Shown here: piece by piece, positions 7,800 to 17,366 of the stretch
Layout: the number at the start of each line of letters is the position of its first letter
Position numbering within the stretch: position 1 is the stretch's first letter
Source: Paludibacter jiangxiensis
GTDB taxonomy: Bacteria; Bacteroidota; Bacteroidia; Bacteroidales; Paludibacteraceae
DNA: 64,000 bases
Reading direction: 5' to 3'
Assembly: GCF_001618385.1 (NCBI RefSeq)
Contig: NZ_BDCR01000001.1
Coordinates: 496,001 to 560,000 of the forward strand
The notes under the pieces: generated by a model
The model's database searches: none
Told to the model about the DNA's origin: nothing
What the model saw: only the letters and a program-made list of their open reading frames with translations
Translations under genes and position numbers: made by a program

Positions 7800-10700
7800 T
7801 CAATGAGTAATTTCTGCCTGTTTGAGTTTTTGTTCGAAGAAACCCAGAATACCCTTCATCAGGGCGCTTCTTCCTTCGGGTTTGATTGCTTCAAAAGGCA
7901 CCCCGAGAATACAGGTCGAATAGTCGCCTTTGTAGGCAACACCGGCGCTCAGGTTATTCTCCGAATAGCGGAAAATGGTATACGAATCTTTGCCGGCAGG
8001 TTCTATCGCGTCGGGGCGTTCCACCACATACGATTCGCTGTTCAGTTCGTTGAAATAGTTATATTTTCCGGCAAAAGCAGTGAAAGGCGACGCAACAGCT
8101 TTCATCTTACCTGTAACAGCTCCGGCATCGTTCCTCCACTGGAATTTCAGAATATTCTGAGCCCAGGCGCGATCGGCCTTCGTTGCATTGGGGTTATCCC
8201 AAAGATCGGTACCCACATAGGCTCCGCTAATGAGCAGATTTCCACCCTTCAGGCAATAGTCGGTTATGGCCGCCTGCAACTCCACCGGGAAGGCCTTGAA
8301 CACCGTCGGTTTTGCACCGCGTGCCACCGTCCACGCCTTCTCTTTTCCCAAAATAACATCCAGAATGGCATAACCGCTCAGGTCGGCACGACAGGCAATC
8401 ACAGACTGTTTGCTTGTCGACACGAAAGAGTAGCCCCCTTCTGCCAACGCGCGCCCGTGAACTGCCGGATAATCGAAACTGTTCCCGGCAATGACCTGGG
8501 TTTCGTGATCGCCCTGACTCCCCCCAAAACCGGCAGAGTCGTCATCCATCCAGGGAATCTGGCGGCGGAACTCATACATGCTGCCGATGTAGTTGTACTG
8601 TACCTTGTCGGGTACTCCGTGATCGATAAAATCGACGAAGCCACCCAGGCTATCTTTTGCAGCGAAACTAAAGGGAGCACTCACGCGGGTAAATCCGTTT
8701 ACAATCATCGCAACACCTTTCTCGTTCGATTTACGACAAACCGAAAGGATTTCGGAAGGAAAGCTTTCGCCTCCGTCGTTGACCGCAGTCACCTTGAAAC
8801 TGTAAATCTTATCTTTCTCAACGACAACCTGACAAGCGGTATCGTTGACTAGTTTTCCGTTATCGAAATCACCATCGCCCACACGGGTGTAGAGCACATA
8901 TTTCGAAGGTTTGGCCGAAGCCTCCATCGGGTCGTTCACTGCCTGCCAGCTCAACGCAACCTGCGTATCGCCCGTAAAACGGCTACTAAATGTCTCCACC
9001 GGAAGCGGCTGCACCACGCAGGGGTAGTTGTATTGACCGGCAATAAATTTCAACATTCCTTTGTAAATGGAACGACTCACGGTGAAACGGAAGTGAGGAT
9101 CGAGCCCGTAGCGCATGTCGGCAAAATTCTGGTGAGAGAGCAGTTCAAGCAACATGGTCGGAACATTCGGCACCCGGGCTTCGCTATACGATTTGTTCCA
9201 CATACCGCGACGGGTCCAGTTGGGCTCGTAATAATAACGAACGTCTTTTACAATTTCGTCCATCACCAGGTTGGTCAGGTCGCGCGCAGCCCAGCGGGAT
9301 TGTCCGTTTTCATACACCTCGTTGTTGTGATGAGTCATATAGATCCCCAGCGTACCGATAATATCGTCGTTGTAGGTAGTTCCGGCATCAGAGTGAAACG
9401 CAAAGGCGAGGTCGACCGGTACGTGCAGCCCTTCGGATTTCGGCAACACTTTTGAGCCTCCGGCAAGATAATTCACCCAGAAGCCACGGCTCTGGTAGTC
9501 GTCGGTGTAATCGTTGGTACCGTGACTGCGGCTATAGATGCTGTCGGGAAAACCGGCCCACTGCAACCAGTAACGAGCCCCTTCGGTGTAACGGGGATAT
9601 CCGCTGATTTCGGGAGTGTAGTGAATGGGAAGCGCAGGTTCCACCTTTTGAGGTGTGGAGCCATCCGAACTTTTCACGTTCTCGGTGATATTTCCGCTCG
9701 GATCGGGCATACGGGCAATATTGCCCATACCTCCACCAATTTTAACGGCATCGGCAGTTACCACGCAATTTTTGCGTGCACTTTTATTGCTCAGCGTAAT
9801 TTTGCAGGCATCGTTCTTGCCCTTATCGAAACTGAAGAAACCAAGGAATACCCAGGTTCCGCCACCCATTGTCTGGTTCACTTTGAATTCCGATTTTCCA
9901 CCCAGATGATACACGGTATAGAGCGCATCATCGGCGCTATTGGGCAATGATTTGTACGAAACATAGACGGCATACCGCCCTTTTTCAGGCATATCAGGAG
10001 TCCAGCAGACTTCGCTGACGTCGCCTTTCTTCACGGTTGCCGCCTGGCGGAAGCTTCCCATTTTGAAAGGATTCTCCCAATCCTGATAGACACTCTTTTT
10101 GTTGGCAAAACCGTTTCCCTCACCCTCTTTCCAGGCTTCTTTACCGTTACTCTCTTTATAGAGCGAACCGGTTGCGGAGGCATCATTATCGACAATCACT
10201 TCCGCCGAATGATAATCGCGTTCGCGGGGAAGCAACACGTTTGCACCGGCATTCTCCAACATCGGCACCAGATAAGGCAACACATAACTCTGTGTATACA
10301 AATCCTCTACCGTTTGAAAAATACGGGCTCGCTGCCATTCCCAACGCGCCAGTTTCTGTTCATAATAGAAACCATGACTTTGCCACATAGCAATGTGTTT
10401 GTTCTGCAGCCCGTTCGTAATTTTGTACGGCTCGGAAATACGCTGAACAAGAGGCACCTTGTTTTCTTTATTGTTGAAGATGCGGCTTTTATCCTTATGA
10501 GTTTGTGCACGGTAGACATTGGGAACCAGCTCCTCCAACGACTTTCCATCGGAAGCGATGGAGAGATGAAACTTTTGAAGAGAATCGGGCATCATCTTCT
10601 GAACGCAGCGATAAATGTTCTGCACATCGGCCTCTTTCATGGGGAAATAGGCCAGATATTCATCCATCAATACCGTTACGGTTTTCTCCTTTTTATTGCA

Positions 10701-10871
10701 TTCGATGGTTTTTACGGTTGTTTTACCGGTTGTTTGCGTGTGCAAATAAACGGTCAACGAATCGGATATCGCCTTCTTCAGGCCGGCATCCGTAATTTCC
10801 TGTGCCGACAAAGCAGACGTTGCCAGCATCAACAAGCAGACACATGCTGCTTTCCAGAGTATTAATTTCAT
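7800..10871 (-). CDS. N-acetylmuramoyl-L-alanine amidase (amidase_3) with inserted golvesin-type domain
   Basis: A secreted protein of 1023 residues from the chosen start. The in-frame ATG at 10871 begins a clear signal peptide (MKLILWKAACVCLLM...); the longer start at 10922 would add 17 residues before it. Amidase_3 elements appear in two blocks. Block one has the strand with QSHGFYYE and LENAGANVLLPRERD; block two, after ~210 residues, has FAFHSDAGT and VPTMLLELLSHQN. Between them sits a golvesin-like beta domain (AVYVSYKSLPNS, NQTMGGGTWVFLG). A fibronectin-III-like stretch and a large C-terminal domain of unknown role follow. The family cleaves the MurNAc-L-Ala amide bond with zinc. In this operon it would separate stem peptides from glycans before NamZ acts. 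Confidence 0.8.
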   Translation of the reverse strand: MKLILWKAACVCLLMLATSALSAQEITDAGLKKAISDSLTVYLHTQTTGKTTVKTIECNKKEKTVTVLMDEYLAYFPMKEADVQNIYRCVQKMMPDSLQKFHLSIASDGKSLEELVPNVYRAQTHKDKSRIFNNKENKVPLVQRISEPYKITNGLQNKHIAMWQSHGFYYEQKLARWEWQRARIFQTVEDLYTQSYVLPYLVPMLENAGANVLLPRERDYHSAEVIVDNDASATGSLYKESNGKEAWKEGEGNGFANKKSVYQDWENPFKMGSFRQAATVKKGDVSEVCWTPDMPEKGRYAVYVSYKSLPNSADDALYTVYHLGGKSEFKVNQTMGGGTWVFLGFFSFDKGKNDACKITLSNKSARKNCVVTADAVKIGGGMGNIARMPDPSGNITENVKSSDGSTPQKVEPALPIHYTPEISGYPRYTEGARYWLQWAGFPDSIYSRSHGTNDYTDDYQSRGFWVNYLAGGSKVLPKSEGLHVPVDLAFAFHSDAGTTYNDDIIGTLGIYMTHHNNEVYENGQSRWAARDLTNLVMDEIVKDVRYYYEPNWTRRGMWNKSYSEARVPNVPTMLLELLSHQNFADMRYGLDPHFRFTVSRSIYKGMLKFIAGQYNYPCVVQPLPVETFSSRFTGDTQVALSWQAVNDPMEASAKPSKYVLYTRVGDGDFDNGKLVNDTACQVVVEKDKIYSFKVTAVNDGGESFPSEILSVCRKSNEKGVAMIVNGFTRVSAPFSFAAKDSLGGFVDFIDHGVPDKVQYNYIGSMYEFRRQIPWMDDDSAGFGGSQGDHETQVIAGNSFDYPAVHGRALAEGGYSFVSTSKQSVIACRADLSGYAILDVILGKEKAWTVARGAKPTVFKAFPVELQAAITDYCLKGGNLLISGAYVGTDLWDNPNATKADRAWAQNILKFQWRNDAGAVTGKMKAVASPFTAFAGKYNYFNELNSESYVVERPDAIEPAGKDSYTIFRYSENNLSAGVAYKGDYSTCILGVPFEAIKPEGRSALMKGILGFFEQKLKQAEITH

Positions 10872-10926
10872 GTTTTTTATTAATGTAAAACCTGAGAAAC
10901 GACATATTTCGTTCATCTTCAAATTC

Positions 10927-12066
10927 TCAAATCTTTTTCACGCCGATTCCGGGTTCGTTATTCAGTGTAATTTTTCCATCAACCAGTTTCATTCCCGAGA
11001 AACAGTCATTGGCAATCAGTATATTTCCATCCAGATCGGCAAAATTCATCTTCGGAGCCAGTTGAGCCGCCGCCGAGATGGCACACGAAGTCTCGGTCAT
11101 GCAACCGATCATCAGTTTCATTCCGAACGATTCGGCCATGCTGATCATTTTGTTGGCCTCACGCATACCTGTACACTTCATCAGTTTGATATTGATGCCG
11201 TCGAAAACTCCCTTCAAACGGGGAATATCTTCGAGCCGCTGACACGATTCGTCGGCAATGGTAGGCAACGGACTGTGTTCGGTGAGCCAAGCCATATCGT
11301 CGAGGTTATGCTTGGGAAGCGGTTGCTCCACAAATTCAACATTCTTGGCAGCCAGCCATTCTATCATTTTCAGGGCGTAGTGCTTGTCTTTCCACCCCTG
11401 GTTAGCATCCACGCGGAGAGGTTTATCGGTCACCGAGCGAACGGCATTGATAATCATCTTATCGGAAACCTCATCGACACCCAGTTTCACTTTTATCACC
11501 TTGAACTGTTCCGTTTCGCGGGTTTTCTGCTTCACCATCTCCTCGGTATCGATGCCGATGGTAAAAGTAGTAACAGGCGCTTTGGAAGCCGTGTATCCCC
11601 AAATCTGATGCCAGGGACGGCCGATCAGCTTGCCCACCAAATCGTGCAGAGCAATATCTATCGAAGCTTTCGCAGCGGTATTGTTAATGGCAATCGCATC
11701 GACATACGCGAGAATATCGTCGAGCTCAAAGGGGTTGCTGAATTGTTTTAGGTTGACCTTTTCGAGAAAAGCCGTCACCGACGCGATGGTTTCGCCGAGA
11801 TAGGGAGGCATGGCGGCCTCTCCGTAACCGGTCACCCCGTCGTAGGTGATCTCGGTGAGCACAATAGGCGTAGTGGTACGGGTATAGCCCGAAACGGTAA
11901 ACGGGTGCACCAGCTTGGCTTCGTAGGGTTTGAACGTCAGTTGCATGGTTTTGCTGCCACCCAAGCGGGAGGACTTGTTTGATTGTGAAAATATCGAGGC
12001 CGGAGTAATCAGCGAACCGGCTGTTACCAACGCGGATGTTTTCAGAAAGTTGCGTCGTGTTGTCAT
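10927..12066 (-). CDS. L-Ala-D/L-Glu epimerase with Tat signal
   Basis: A 379-residue enolase-superfamily protein. Seen: acid/base lysines in KVK (192-194), metal ligands D220 (RVDANQGW), E247 (VEQPL) and D272 (IADES), the second catalytic lysine K294 (NIKLMK), and DLD (344-346) near the C-terminus, the signature that binds the dipeptide amino group in L-Ala-D/L-Glu epimerases (YkfB/YcjG type). It converts L-Ala-D-Glu, freed by the NlpC/P60 enzyme, to L-Ala-L-Glu. The N-terminus MTTRRNFLKTSALVTAGSLI is a twin-arginine signal, so the enzyme appears to be exported, unlike cytoplasmic YcjG. The NlpC/P60 gene is 328 nt upstream and the amidase start is 55 nt downstream. Confidence 0.9.
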   Translation of the reverse strand: MTTRRNFLKTSALVTAGSLITPASIFSQSNKSSRLGGSKTMQLTFKPYEAKLVHPFTVSGYTRTTTPIVLTEITYDGVTGYGEAAMPPYLGETIASVTAFLEKVNLKQFSNPFELDDILAYVDAIAINNTAAKASIDIALHDLVGKLIGRPWHQIWGYTASKAPVTTFTIGIDTEEMVKQKTRETEQFKVIKVKLGVDEVSDKMIINAVRSVTDKPLRVDANQGWKDKHYALKMIEWLAAKNVEFVEQPLPKHNLDDMAWLTEHSPLPTIADESCQRLEDIPRLKGVFDGINIKLMKCTGMREANKMISMAESFGMKLMIGCMTETSCAISAAAQLAPKMNFADLDGNILIANDCFSGMKLVDGKITLNNEPGIGVKKI

Positions 12067-12394
12067 ATCAATTGATCATAATTTATAAATCATTCAATCC
12101 TTTATTTTTCAGGAACTAAATTGGATTTTGCCTGTGGCAAACCTTACTTTTTGGCGCAAAAAGTAAGCAAAAACATTGACGAAAAGAACTCGTTCGCTCG
12201 GCCATAAAAAATTGCTCACTTACAACCTACCGTAACTGGCCTACTCACTCAAACAGCTTTTCGTTAGTTTGGTATTTTTGTTTATCCCTCCGGGTCTGGT
12301 TTCACCAGAAATGATAAAAAATAATCCTGTCCGAGTTGTTAGATCTTGATCTTGCAGATTCATTTCCAAATCCTCAAATTTTCACATTTTCAAA
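12067..12394. other. 328-nt intergenic stretch between the NlpC/P60 and epimerase genes
   Basis: There is no credible gene. It holds a perfect 10-bp palindrome (annotated separately), a smaller 6-bp hairpin (TCTGGT 12295-12300 with ACCAGA 12304-12309) and several A/T-rich CAAAT-like runs at 12365-12400. I saw no CAAAnnTA (minus-strand -7 box), so I cannot show that a new transcript starts here. Confidence 0.6.
12143..12167. repeat. Palindromic hairpin element
   Basis: CTTACTTTTT (12143-12152) and AAAAAGTAAG (12158-12167) form a perfect 10-bp stem with loop GGCGC. No T-run follows on either strand, so it is not a standard terminator. From memory, similar palindromic scraps occur between genes in Bacteroidetes genomes; I could not check this. 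It may stabilise or process the operon mRNA. Confidence 0.6.
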
Positions 12395-13351
12395 TCATTT
12401 ATAGTACGGATGATTCTTCAAAGAAACGATGTTCGGATCTTTATCAATCTGTGTGAGAATGCGACGGGCACAGAGCAAACGTTTGGCATTCCAGGCATCG
12501 TAGTTGGATGCTTCGGAGCGCAAGCTGCTGATATGCACCATTCCGGCAGAATGAATAAACTCTCCGTTGCCGATATACATGCCCACATGGGTCACTTTTT
12601 TAGCCCCAAAGAAGAGCAGATCGCCGGGTTTCAGGTTGCCGTACCCTTTGGAAATATCTACCGGATCGCCCGTGGTTGCCTGTTGTGAAGCATCCCGCAG
12701 CAATACAACACCATTGAGGAAGAAACTGGTTTTGGTAAAACCGCTGCAATCGACCCCTTTGATGGATGCCCCGCCCCATACATACGGAAAGCCAATAAAC
12801 ATTTTTGCCGTGGCAATGATGTTTTCGGCGGTGGGTCGGCGATTTGCCAACCATTGATCGAAAGGCTCACCCGACTCTTTTTTCAGGAAAGCCATGCGGC
12901 CATCTGGCAACTGCACTTTGTAATAACCGTTTTGTTCTCCTATATTTTTCACCAAGTCGCCCCAAACTACATCCGACACCACGCCGGATGTTGCCGACGC
13001 CTCTTTACGCAGCAGGGTAAAATATTCCGTCACGATGACTTTTGGTGCCTTGTTCCACGCCTTCATCTCCTTTTCGTCTATTAATTTTATCTCCGAGGTA
13101 GTCGTCCAGGAAGCATACCCTTCGGGTGTCGTTACCTTCACCCAGCCATGCCCTTTCTCGAGGACATGCAACGGAGTTCCCATCAACGCCTGGGTTCCCA
13201 TCTCGCCTGCATACGAAGGTGCCAACCGCAAATCAATCAACGACTGGATGGCAATGCCATATCCGGATTCCGCACCTCTCACTGGTTGTGCCACCGCAAG
13301 GCACAACATCAATCCACACACTAAACCAGAAATCAGATTTTTTTTCATCAT
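12395..13351 (-). CDS. NlpC/P60 gamma-D-glutamyl-L-diamino acid endopeptidase (YkfC-like)
   Basis: A 318-residue secreted protein: signal peptide 1-27, two bacterial SH3 domains (~35-95 and ~103-160), then an NlpC/P60 domain. The catalytic triad is visible as C202 (GVDCSGF), H255 (THVGMYIG) and H267 (EFIHSAG). The SH3b-SH3b-NlpC layout matches the YkfC group that cuts between D-Glu and the diamino acid in free stem peptides, releasing L-Ala-D-Glu. That product is the substrate of the epimerase encoded next. The start codon overlaps the stop of the upstream GH9 gene (ATGA at 13351-13348), indicating translational coupling; a second ATG follows directly at 13348. Confidence 0.9.
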   Translation of the reverse strand: MMKKNLISGLVCGLMLCLAVAQPVRGAESGYGIAIQSLIDLRLAPSYAGEMGTQALMGTPLHVLEKGHGWVKVTTPEGYASWTTTSEIKLIDEKEMKAWNKAPKVIVTEYFTLLRKEASATSGVVSDVVWGDLVKNIGEQNGYYKVQLPDGRMAFLKKESGEPFDQWLANRRPTAENIIATAKMFIGFPYVWGGASIKGVDCSGFTKTSFFLNGVVLLRDASQQATTGDPVDISKGYGNLKPGDLLFFGAKKVTHVGMYIGNGEFIHSAGMVHISSLRSEASNYDAWNAKRLLCARRILTQIDKDPNIVSLKNHPYYK

Positions 13352-15819
13352 CGTTTTATATTTTCCGTAATCGAAACGAAACGATATCCCCGTTTTTCGA
13401 GGGTGGTCATCAATTCGTCCAATTTGTTATAAAATTTATCCGTCCGCCGGGGATCGGTGCCGATGTGTGTCAGCAACAGAAATCCGTTCAATCCTTTAGA
13501 CGATTCATACTTCAAAATATTGTTGAAGATCTCATCCGACGAGCGGTAGCTCTTCATGTCGGGAGTCGTATAATCGGCATTCGAGGTGCTTCCGGGGGTG
13601 TAATTGACCAACGTAACACCTAATTGCGTCGTCCATCCGGCAACCTCTTTGTTGTAATATTCATATGCCGGAAGGAATAAGAGTTGCTCCGGCACTTTCA
13701 ATCCTGCCTGACGCATGGCGGCATAATTGTCTTTCAAGTCCTTGGCAAACTGCTCACGACTTACCAGCGTGGAGTCACGTTTGCTCCAGTCGGCATAAAG
13801 CAGGTGCTTATCGGAATGCGGGCCAAGATAGTTCCCGTTTTGCTGCAACATACGAACAATCTTCGGATACTTCCGATAGAAATCGCCCGTCAGGAAAAAG
13901 GCGCCGCTGGCAGCGTGTTTCTTCAACACGTTGGCAATGGTTTCGGCACCATCTGCAAATTCATGTCCGGTAAAGACCAGCGTTATCTCTTTTTTCTCAA
14001 CACTTCCCCGTACAATGCCTCCTTCATCTACTTTCAACCGGCTATCGGCGGGATTTCCGGCCAGCGACGAGAGGTAGTAACACAGCGAAGCAGTACCGTC
14101 CATGGTCGGCTCGTTGCTCGAATAGTCGGCATAATCGTCGTGATACACCACCCGATCGGACTGAAAATCGGCATACCGGTCATCACCCGTCAGGTGCACT
14201 CCTTTCAGACTCGAATAAATCGGCGTGTAGATCGGTCCGTCTACCAAACCACCGGTAATCGGATAGTGATAGACTTGTGCCAATGCCGAATGGGGATGAT
14301 GCGGATAATCGCCGTAACCCGGCAAACCCACAATCATACATTTCCCCCAGGGATTGCAGCCGAAGAGCCAGTCGCGCAACGCCGTTTCCATATCAAGAAA
14401 GGCTGTATCGCCAGTGAGCGTCCGGTAAAGACGGGCTTGCGTAGCAGCTGCCACCTCCAGATTGTTGGAGCACCAGATGAACGGAATTCCGTTGATGAAC
14501 GGATCGTCACCGGCACGGTCACGCAGGCGTTCAAGTCCGCTTCGCATATTGCGTATAAACTCGGCACTGATCCGTTTATTGTTTTGTCCTCCCAGAAAAT
14601 AGTGTCCCAGATTGATGAACGGATACCACTGGTAATGACGAGCCGAATCGGCACCCAGCCACGGCGTCACAGGTTCCATGCGACCGTAATTCACAGCACT
14701 TTTGAGGTAATCCTCTTTCCCTGTCATCCGGTAAAGCTGTGTAGCAGCCAGTTCCATATCGTCCACCCAGTTGTCTTCCTCGTAAAAATAGGGTGACACG
14801 CAGGAAGCCGTCTGACAGGCACCCGGATGCTCCACCCCTTTTTGGTAGGCATCGGCAGCCTTTTGTTTCAACTTTTCAGCAAAGTCGGGATAGAATTTAG
14901 CCAGCACCTCCGAAGCTAAAGCAAACGAAGAGGCATATTTCCCTACCGTCGAGGCCAAACCGGTAGAACGGTTTTTATATTTTCGCAAACCCTGCGGTTC
15001 GCCCATGCAGGCATACACAGGACGCTCCTTGCCCGATCCCCAGCCGTAATCCACCGGATCGGTCGTCGGTAAGCGGAACGAAGCGTGATCGCGGTCGTCG
15101 GCAATCTGGTTGAAAAAGGTATCCTTATCGGGATTCAGCCGCACCAACCAGTCCAAGCCCCATTTGGCCTCATCCAACACATCAGGAATGCCATTGCTAC
15201 CTGGAAGTCCGTTAGCATCGTACTGATCGCCGAAAGCAGCCGGATTTTGCTGGTAGGCAAACAACATCTGGAAGGTTGCGTTGGCCGAAGTCGTTACATA
15301 TTTCAGATAGTCGGAAGCATCGTGCCAGCCACCCCAGGCACTGATTTTTTCGTTTTCATGTCCCGGCAGAAAAATGATGCGTCCGTCGTAACGATGGCAG
15401 GAGTCCTTCAGAAAAGGATTGTAGCCGCACCGTTGCTGGCGCATATAATTCAACGGTACATCGGCAGCTCCACGGTAGACATCGTCGCCGATTCGAAAAA
15501 CCGGTGAAACCGCATTCCCCGCTTCTACTCGATACGATCCGGCTTTGGCAAACGCAGAAAAATCGAGTCTGCAAGCCGCACCAAAAGCGCTGTTGGGCAC
15601 TTTATTTTCGATCGTCCGCCCCCGAAAAGCCACCTCGCCGGTCAATTCGTTGATCACCTTGAATTCATTAATCAGGGCCTTTTGCTTACTCAACCACACG
15701 GCAACTTTCCGGTCGCCGGAAAGGTAACCCAACTGGTTGACACGTATCCACTGTTGAGCGGAGACTACAGCAAACGCACACAACAGAACAATGACTAATA
15801 ATGAACGATTCTTTTTCAT
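13348..15819 (-). CDS. GH9 glycoside hydrolase fused to NodB-type polysaccharide deacetylase
   Basis: From the chosen start (MKKNRSLLVIVLLC, signal peptide) the protein has 823 residues; a longer start at 15888 would overlap the symporter gene and place residues ahead of the signal. Order: an Ig-like CelD-N domain (~20-105, RVNQLGYLSGDRKVA), a GH9 barrel (~110-590, GGWHDASDYLKY with the catalytic Asp and YSSNEPTMDGTASLCYYLS with the catalytic Glu), then a deacetylase domain (~615-820). The deacetylase keeps the HSDKH metal motif, but its first motif reads FTGHEFADG instead of TFDDG. GH9 includes cellulases and exo-glucosaminidases. Here the pair may remove an acetyl group and then cleave GlcN residues; that is inference. 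It could also attack a different glucan. Confidence 0.8.
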   Translation of the reverse strand: MKKNRSLLVIVLLCAFAVVSAQQWIRVNQLGYLSGDRKVAVWLSKQKALINEFKVINELTGEVAFRGRTIENKVPNSAFGAACRLDFSAFAKAGSYRVEAGNAVSPVFRIGDDVYRGAADVPLNYMRQQRCGYNPFLKDSCHRYDGRIIFLPGHENEKISAWGGWHDASDYLKYVTTSANATFQMLFAYQQNPAAFGDQYDANGLPGSNGIPDVLDEAKWGLDWLVRLNPDKDTFFNQIADDRDHASFRLPTTDPVDYGWGSGKERPVYACMGEPQGLRKYKNRSTGLASTVGKYASSFALASEVLAKFYPDFAEKLKQKAADAYQKGVEHPGACQTASCVSPYFYEEDNWVDDMELAATQLYRMTGKEDYLKSAVNYGRMEPVTPWLGADSARHYQWYPFINLGHYFLGGQNNKRISAEFIRNMRSGLERLRDRAGDDPFINGIPFIWCSNNLEVAAATQARLYRTLTGDTAFLDMETALRDWLFGCNPWGKCMIVGLPGYGDYPHHPHSALAQVYHYPITGGLVDGPIYTPIYSSLKGVHLTGDDRYADFQSDRVVYHDDYADYSSNEPTMDGTASLCYYLSSLAGNPADSRLKVDEGGIVRGSVEKKEITLVFTGHEFADGAETIANVLKKHAASGAFFLTGDFYRKYPKIVRMLQQNGNYLGPHSDKHLLYADWSKRDSTLVSREQFAKDLKDNYAAMRQAGLKVPEQLLFLPAYEYYNKEVAGWTTQLGVTLVNYTPGSTSNADYTTPDMKSYRSSDEIFNNILKYESSKGLNGFLLLTHIGTDPRRTDKFYNKLDELMTTLEKRGYRFVSITENIKR

Positions 15820-15848
15820 ATCCGAAAATTCAATTGCGAGAATCCAAT

Positions 15849-17315
15849 CTATTTTTCTATTGAAACAGGACTCTTTCTTAGCAGCCACATAGCCACAAAG
15901 GTAAACAATCCGTTAAAGATCAACAAGGTAAATCCGAATCCAAAATGGAAGATGCTTTTTGCCACCCAGTCGAGTAACAGACAGAACAAGGGCGAAGCTA
16001 CCGCTACGAAAGGCATCCAACGGTCACGCACCTGATATTTTGTCAAAATACCGAAGAAGAAGAAGCCCAGCAACGGACCGTAAGTGTAGGCTGCCAACTG
16101 ATATACGAGGTCGATCACCGCCTTGTTGTTAATCACGTAAAACAACAGGATCAACAGGAAGAAGATGATTGTATAGGCAGCATGTGTTCTATAGCGTATT
16201 TTCAGTTTCTTTTCATCGCTCAAATCGGTGCGTCGGTTGAAACCGATAAAATCGACACAGAACGAAGTGGTGAGCGAAGTCAAAGCGCCCCCGGCACTCG
16301 GATAAGAGGCCGATACCAAACCGATAAGGAAGATAACACCGCAAAACATTCCGAGATAATTTTCGGCAATGGTCGGGAAAATTTTATCGACGGCTGAAAT
16401 TCCCATCGCAGCCATTCCACCGTGCTTCTGCACATACAACGCCAACACAGCTCCCAGTGTCAGGAACAACAGGTTGACAATAACAATGGTAATACTGGTG
16501 GTAAAAATATTCTTCTGCGAATCTTTCAGTGTTTTGCAACTCAAATTTTTCTGCATCATCTCCTGATCGAGCCCCGTCATTACAATGGTAACAAAAATAC
16601 CGCTGATAAACTGTTTGAAGAAATGAGTGGTGTTATCCCATTTCATGTCGAACCACGAAGAGTAATCGCTGGCAGTCACTGCCGAAACCATTTCGCCGAA
16701 GTTCCAGCCCATTTGGTTTGCAATAACGATCACTGCGACAATCACAGCCAGAATCATAAAAGTAGTTTGCAGCATATCGGTCCAAATGATGGTTTTCACC
16801 CCGCCCTTCAACGTGTAGAGGAAAATGAGCAACATAAAGACAAACGCCACCACCCAGAACGGCATCGTTCCCTGCGGAAGAAATCCGTGCAATACAAATA
16901 CAACCAGATAGATACGAACGGCAGCCCCCAACACACGCGATAGCACGAAGAACGATGCGCCCGCTTTGTAGGTATAAAAACCGAAACGCGATTCGAGGTA
17001 AGTGTAAATGGAGGTCAGGTTCATTCGGTAATAAAGAGGCAACAGAACCAGTGCAATAATGGCGTATCCCACCACAAATCCAAGAACCATAGGCATGTAG
17101 TAAAATGCCTGATTCGTCACATTACCCGGCACCGAAATCATGGTCACCCCCGAAATGGAAGTACCCACCATACCATAAGCCACCACAAACCAGGGAGATT
17201 TTTTATTTCCCTGAAAATAAGAACTGTTGTCGGCCTTACGAGATGTGTACCACGATATGGCAAACAACAAGACGGTGTAAACAACAAATACGCTAAGAAT
17301 AAGAGTTAAAGACAT
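15849..17315 (-). CDS. Sodium:solute symporter (SSS family)
   Basis: A 488-residue inner-membrane protein with about 13 hydrophobic segments beginning at residue 3. GMVGTSISGVTMISVPG and QAFYYMPMVLGFVVGY fit the first helices of SSS transporters, and ASYPSAGGALTSLTTSF is the conserved helix with sodium-site Ser/Thr residues. It is likely to import a sugar or peptide product of the surrounding hydrolases, such as MurNAc, GlcNAc or sialic-acid-like molecules, with sodium. The substrate cannot be read from sequence. The preceding GHL10 gene ends 51 nt upstream, and the GH9 start lies 29 nt downstream. Confidence 0.85.
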   Translation of the reverse strand: MSLTLILSVFVVYTVLLFAISWYTSRKADNSSYFQGNKKSPWFVVAYGMVGTSISGVTMISVPGNVTNQAFYYMPMVLGFVVGYAIIALVLLPLYYRMNLTSIYTYLESRFGFYTYKAGASFFVLSRVLGAAVRIYLVVFVLHGFLPQGTMPFWVVAFVFMLLIFLYTLKGGVKTIIWTDMLQTTFMILAVIVAVIVIANQMGWNFGEMVSAVTASDYSSWFDMKWDNTTHFFKQFISGIFVTIVMTGLDQEMMQKNLSCKTLKDSQKNIFTTSITIVIVNLLFLTLGAVLALYVQKHGGMAAMGISAVDKIFPTIAENYLGMFCGVIFLIGLVSASYPSAGGALTSLTTSFCVDFIGFNRRTDLSDEKKLKIRYRTHAAYTIIFFLLILLFYVINNKAVIDLVYQLAAYTYGPLLGFFFFGILTKYQVRDRWMPFVAVASPLFCLLLDWVAKSIFHFGFGFTLLIFNGLFTFVAMWLLRKSPVSIEK

Positions 17316-17366
17316 AAATAAAAGACTATATTAATTTTCAAATGTACGAATATCGTTTTTATCTCA

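Noticed and set aside
7803-8852. A 349-residue plus-strand reading frame opposite the amidase gene
   Set aside because: Antisense shadow: no start context, no family features and complete overlap with a clear minus-strand enzyme.
12143-12167. Rho-independent terminator in the gap before the epimerase gene
   Set aside because: The stem is symmetric but neither strand has a T-run directly after it.
13684-14796. A 370-residue plus-strand reading frame
   Set aside because: It lies wholly antisense to the GH9-deacetylase gene, has no recognisable domain and is explained by codon bias of the real gene.
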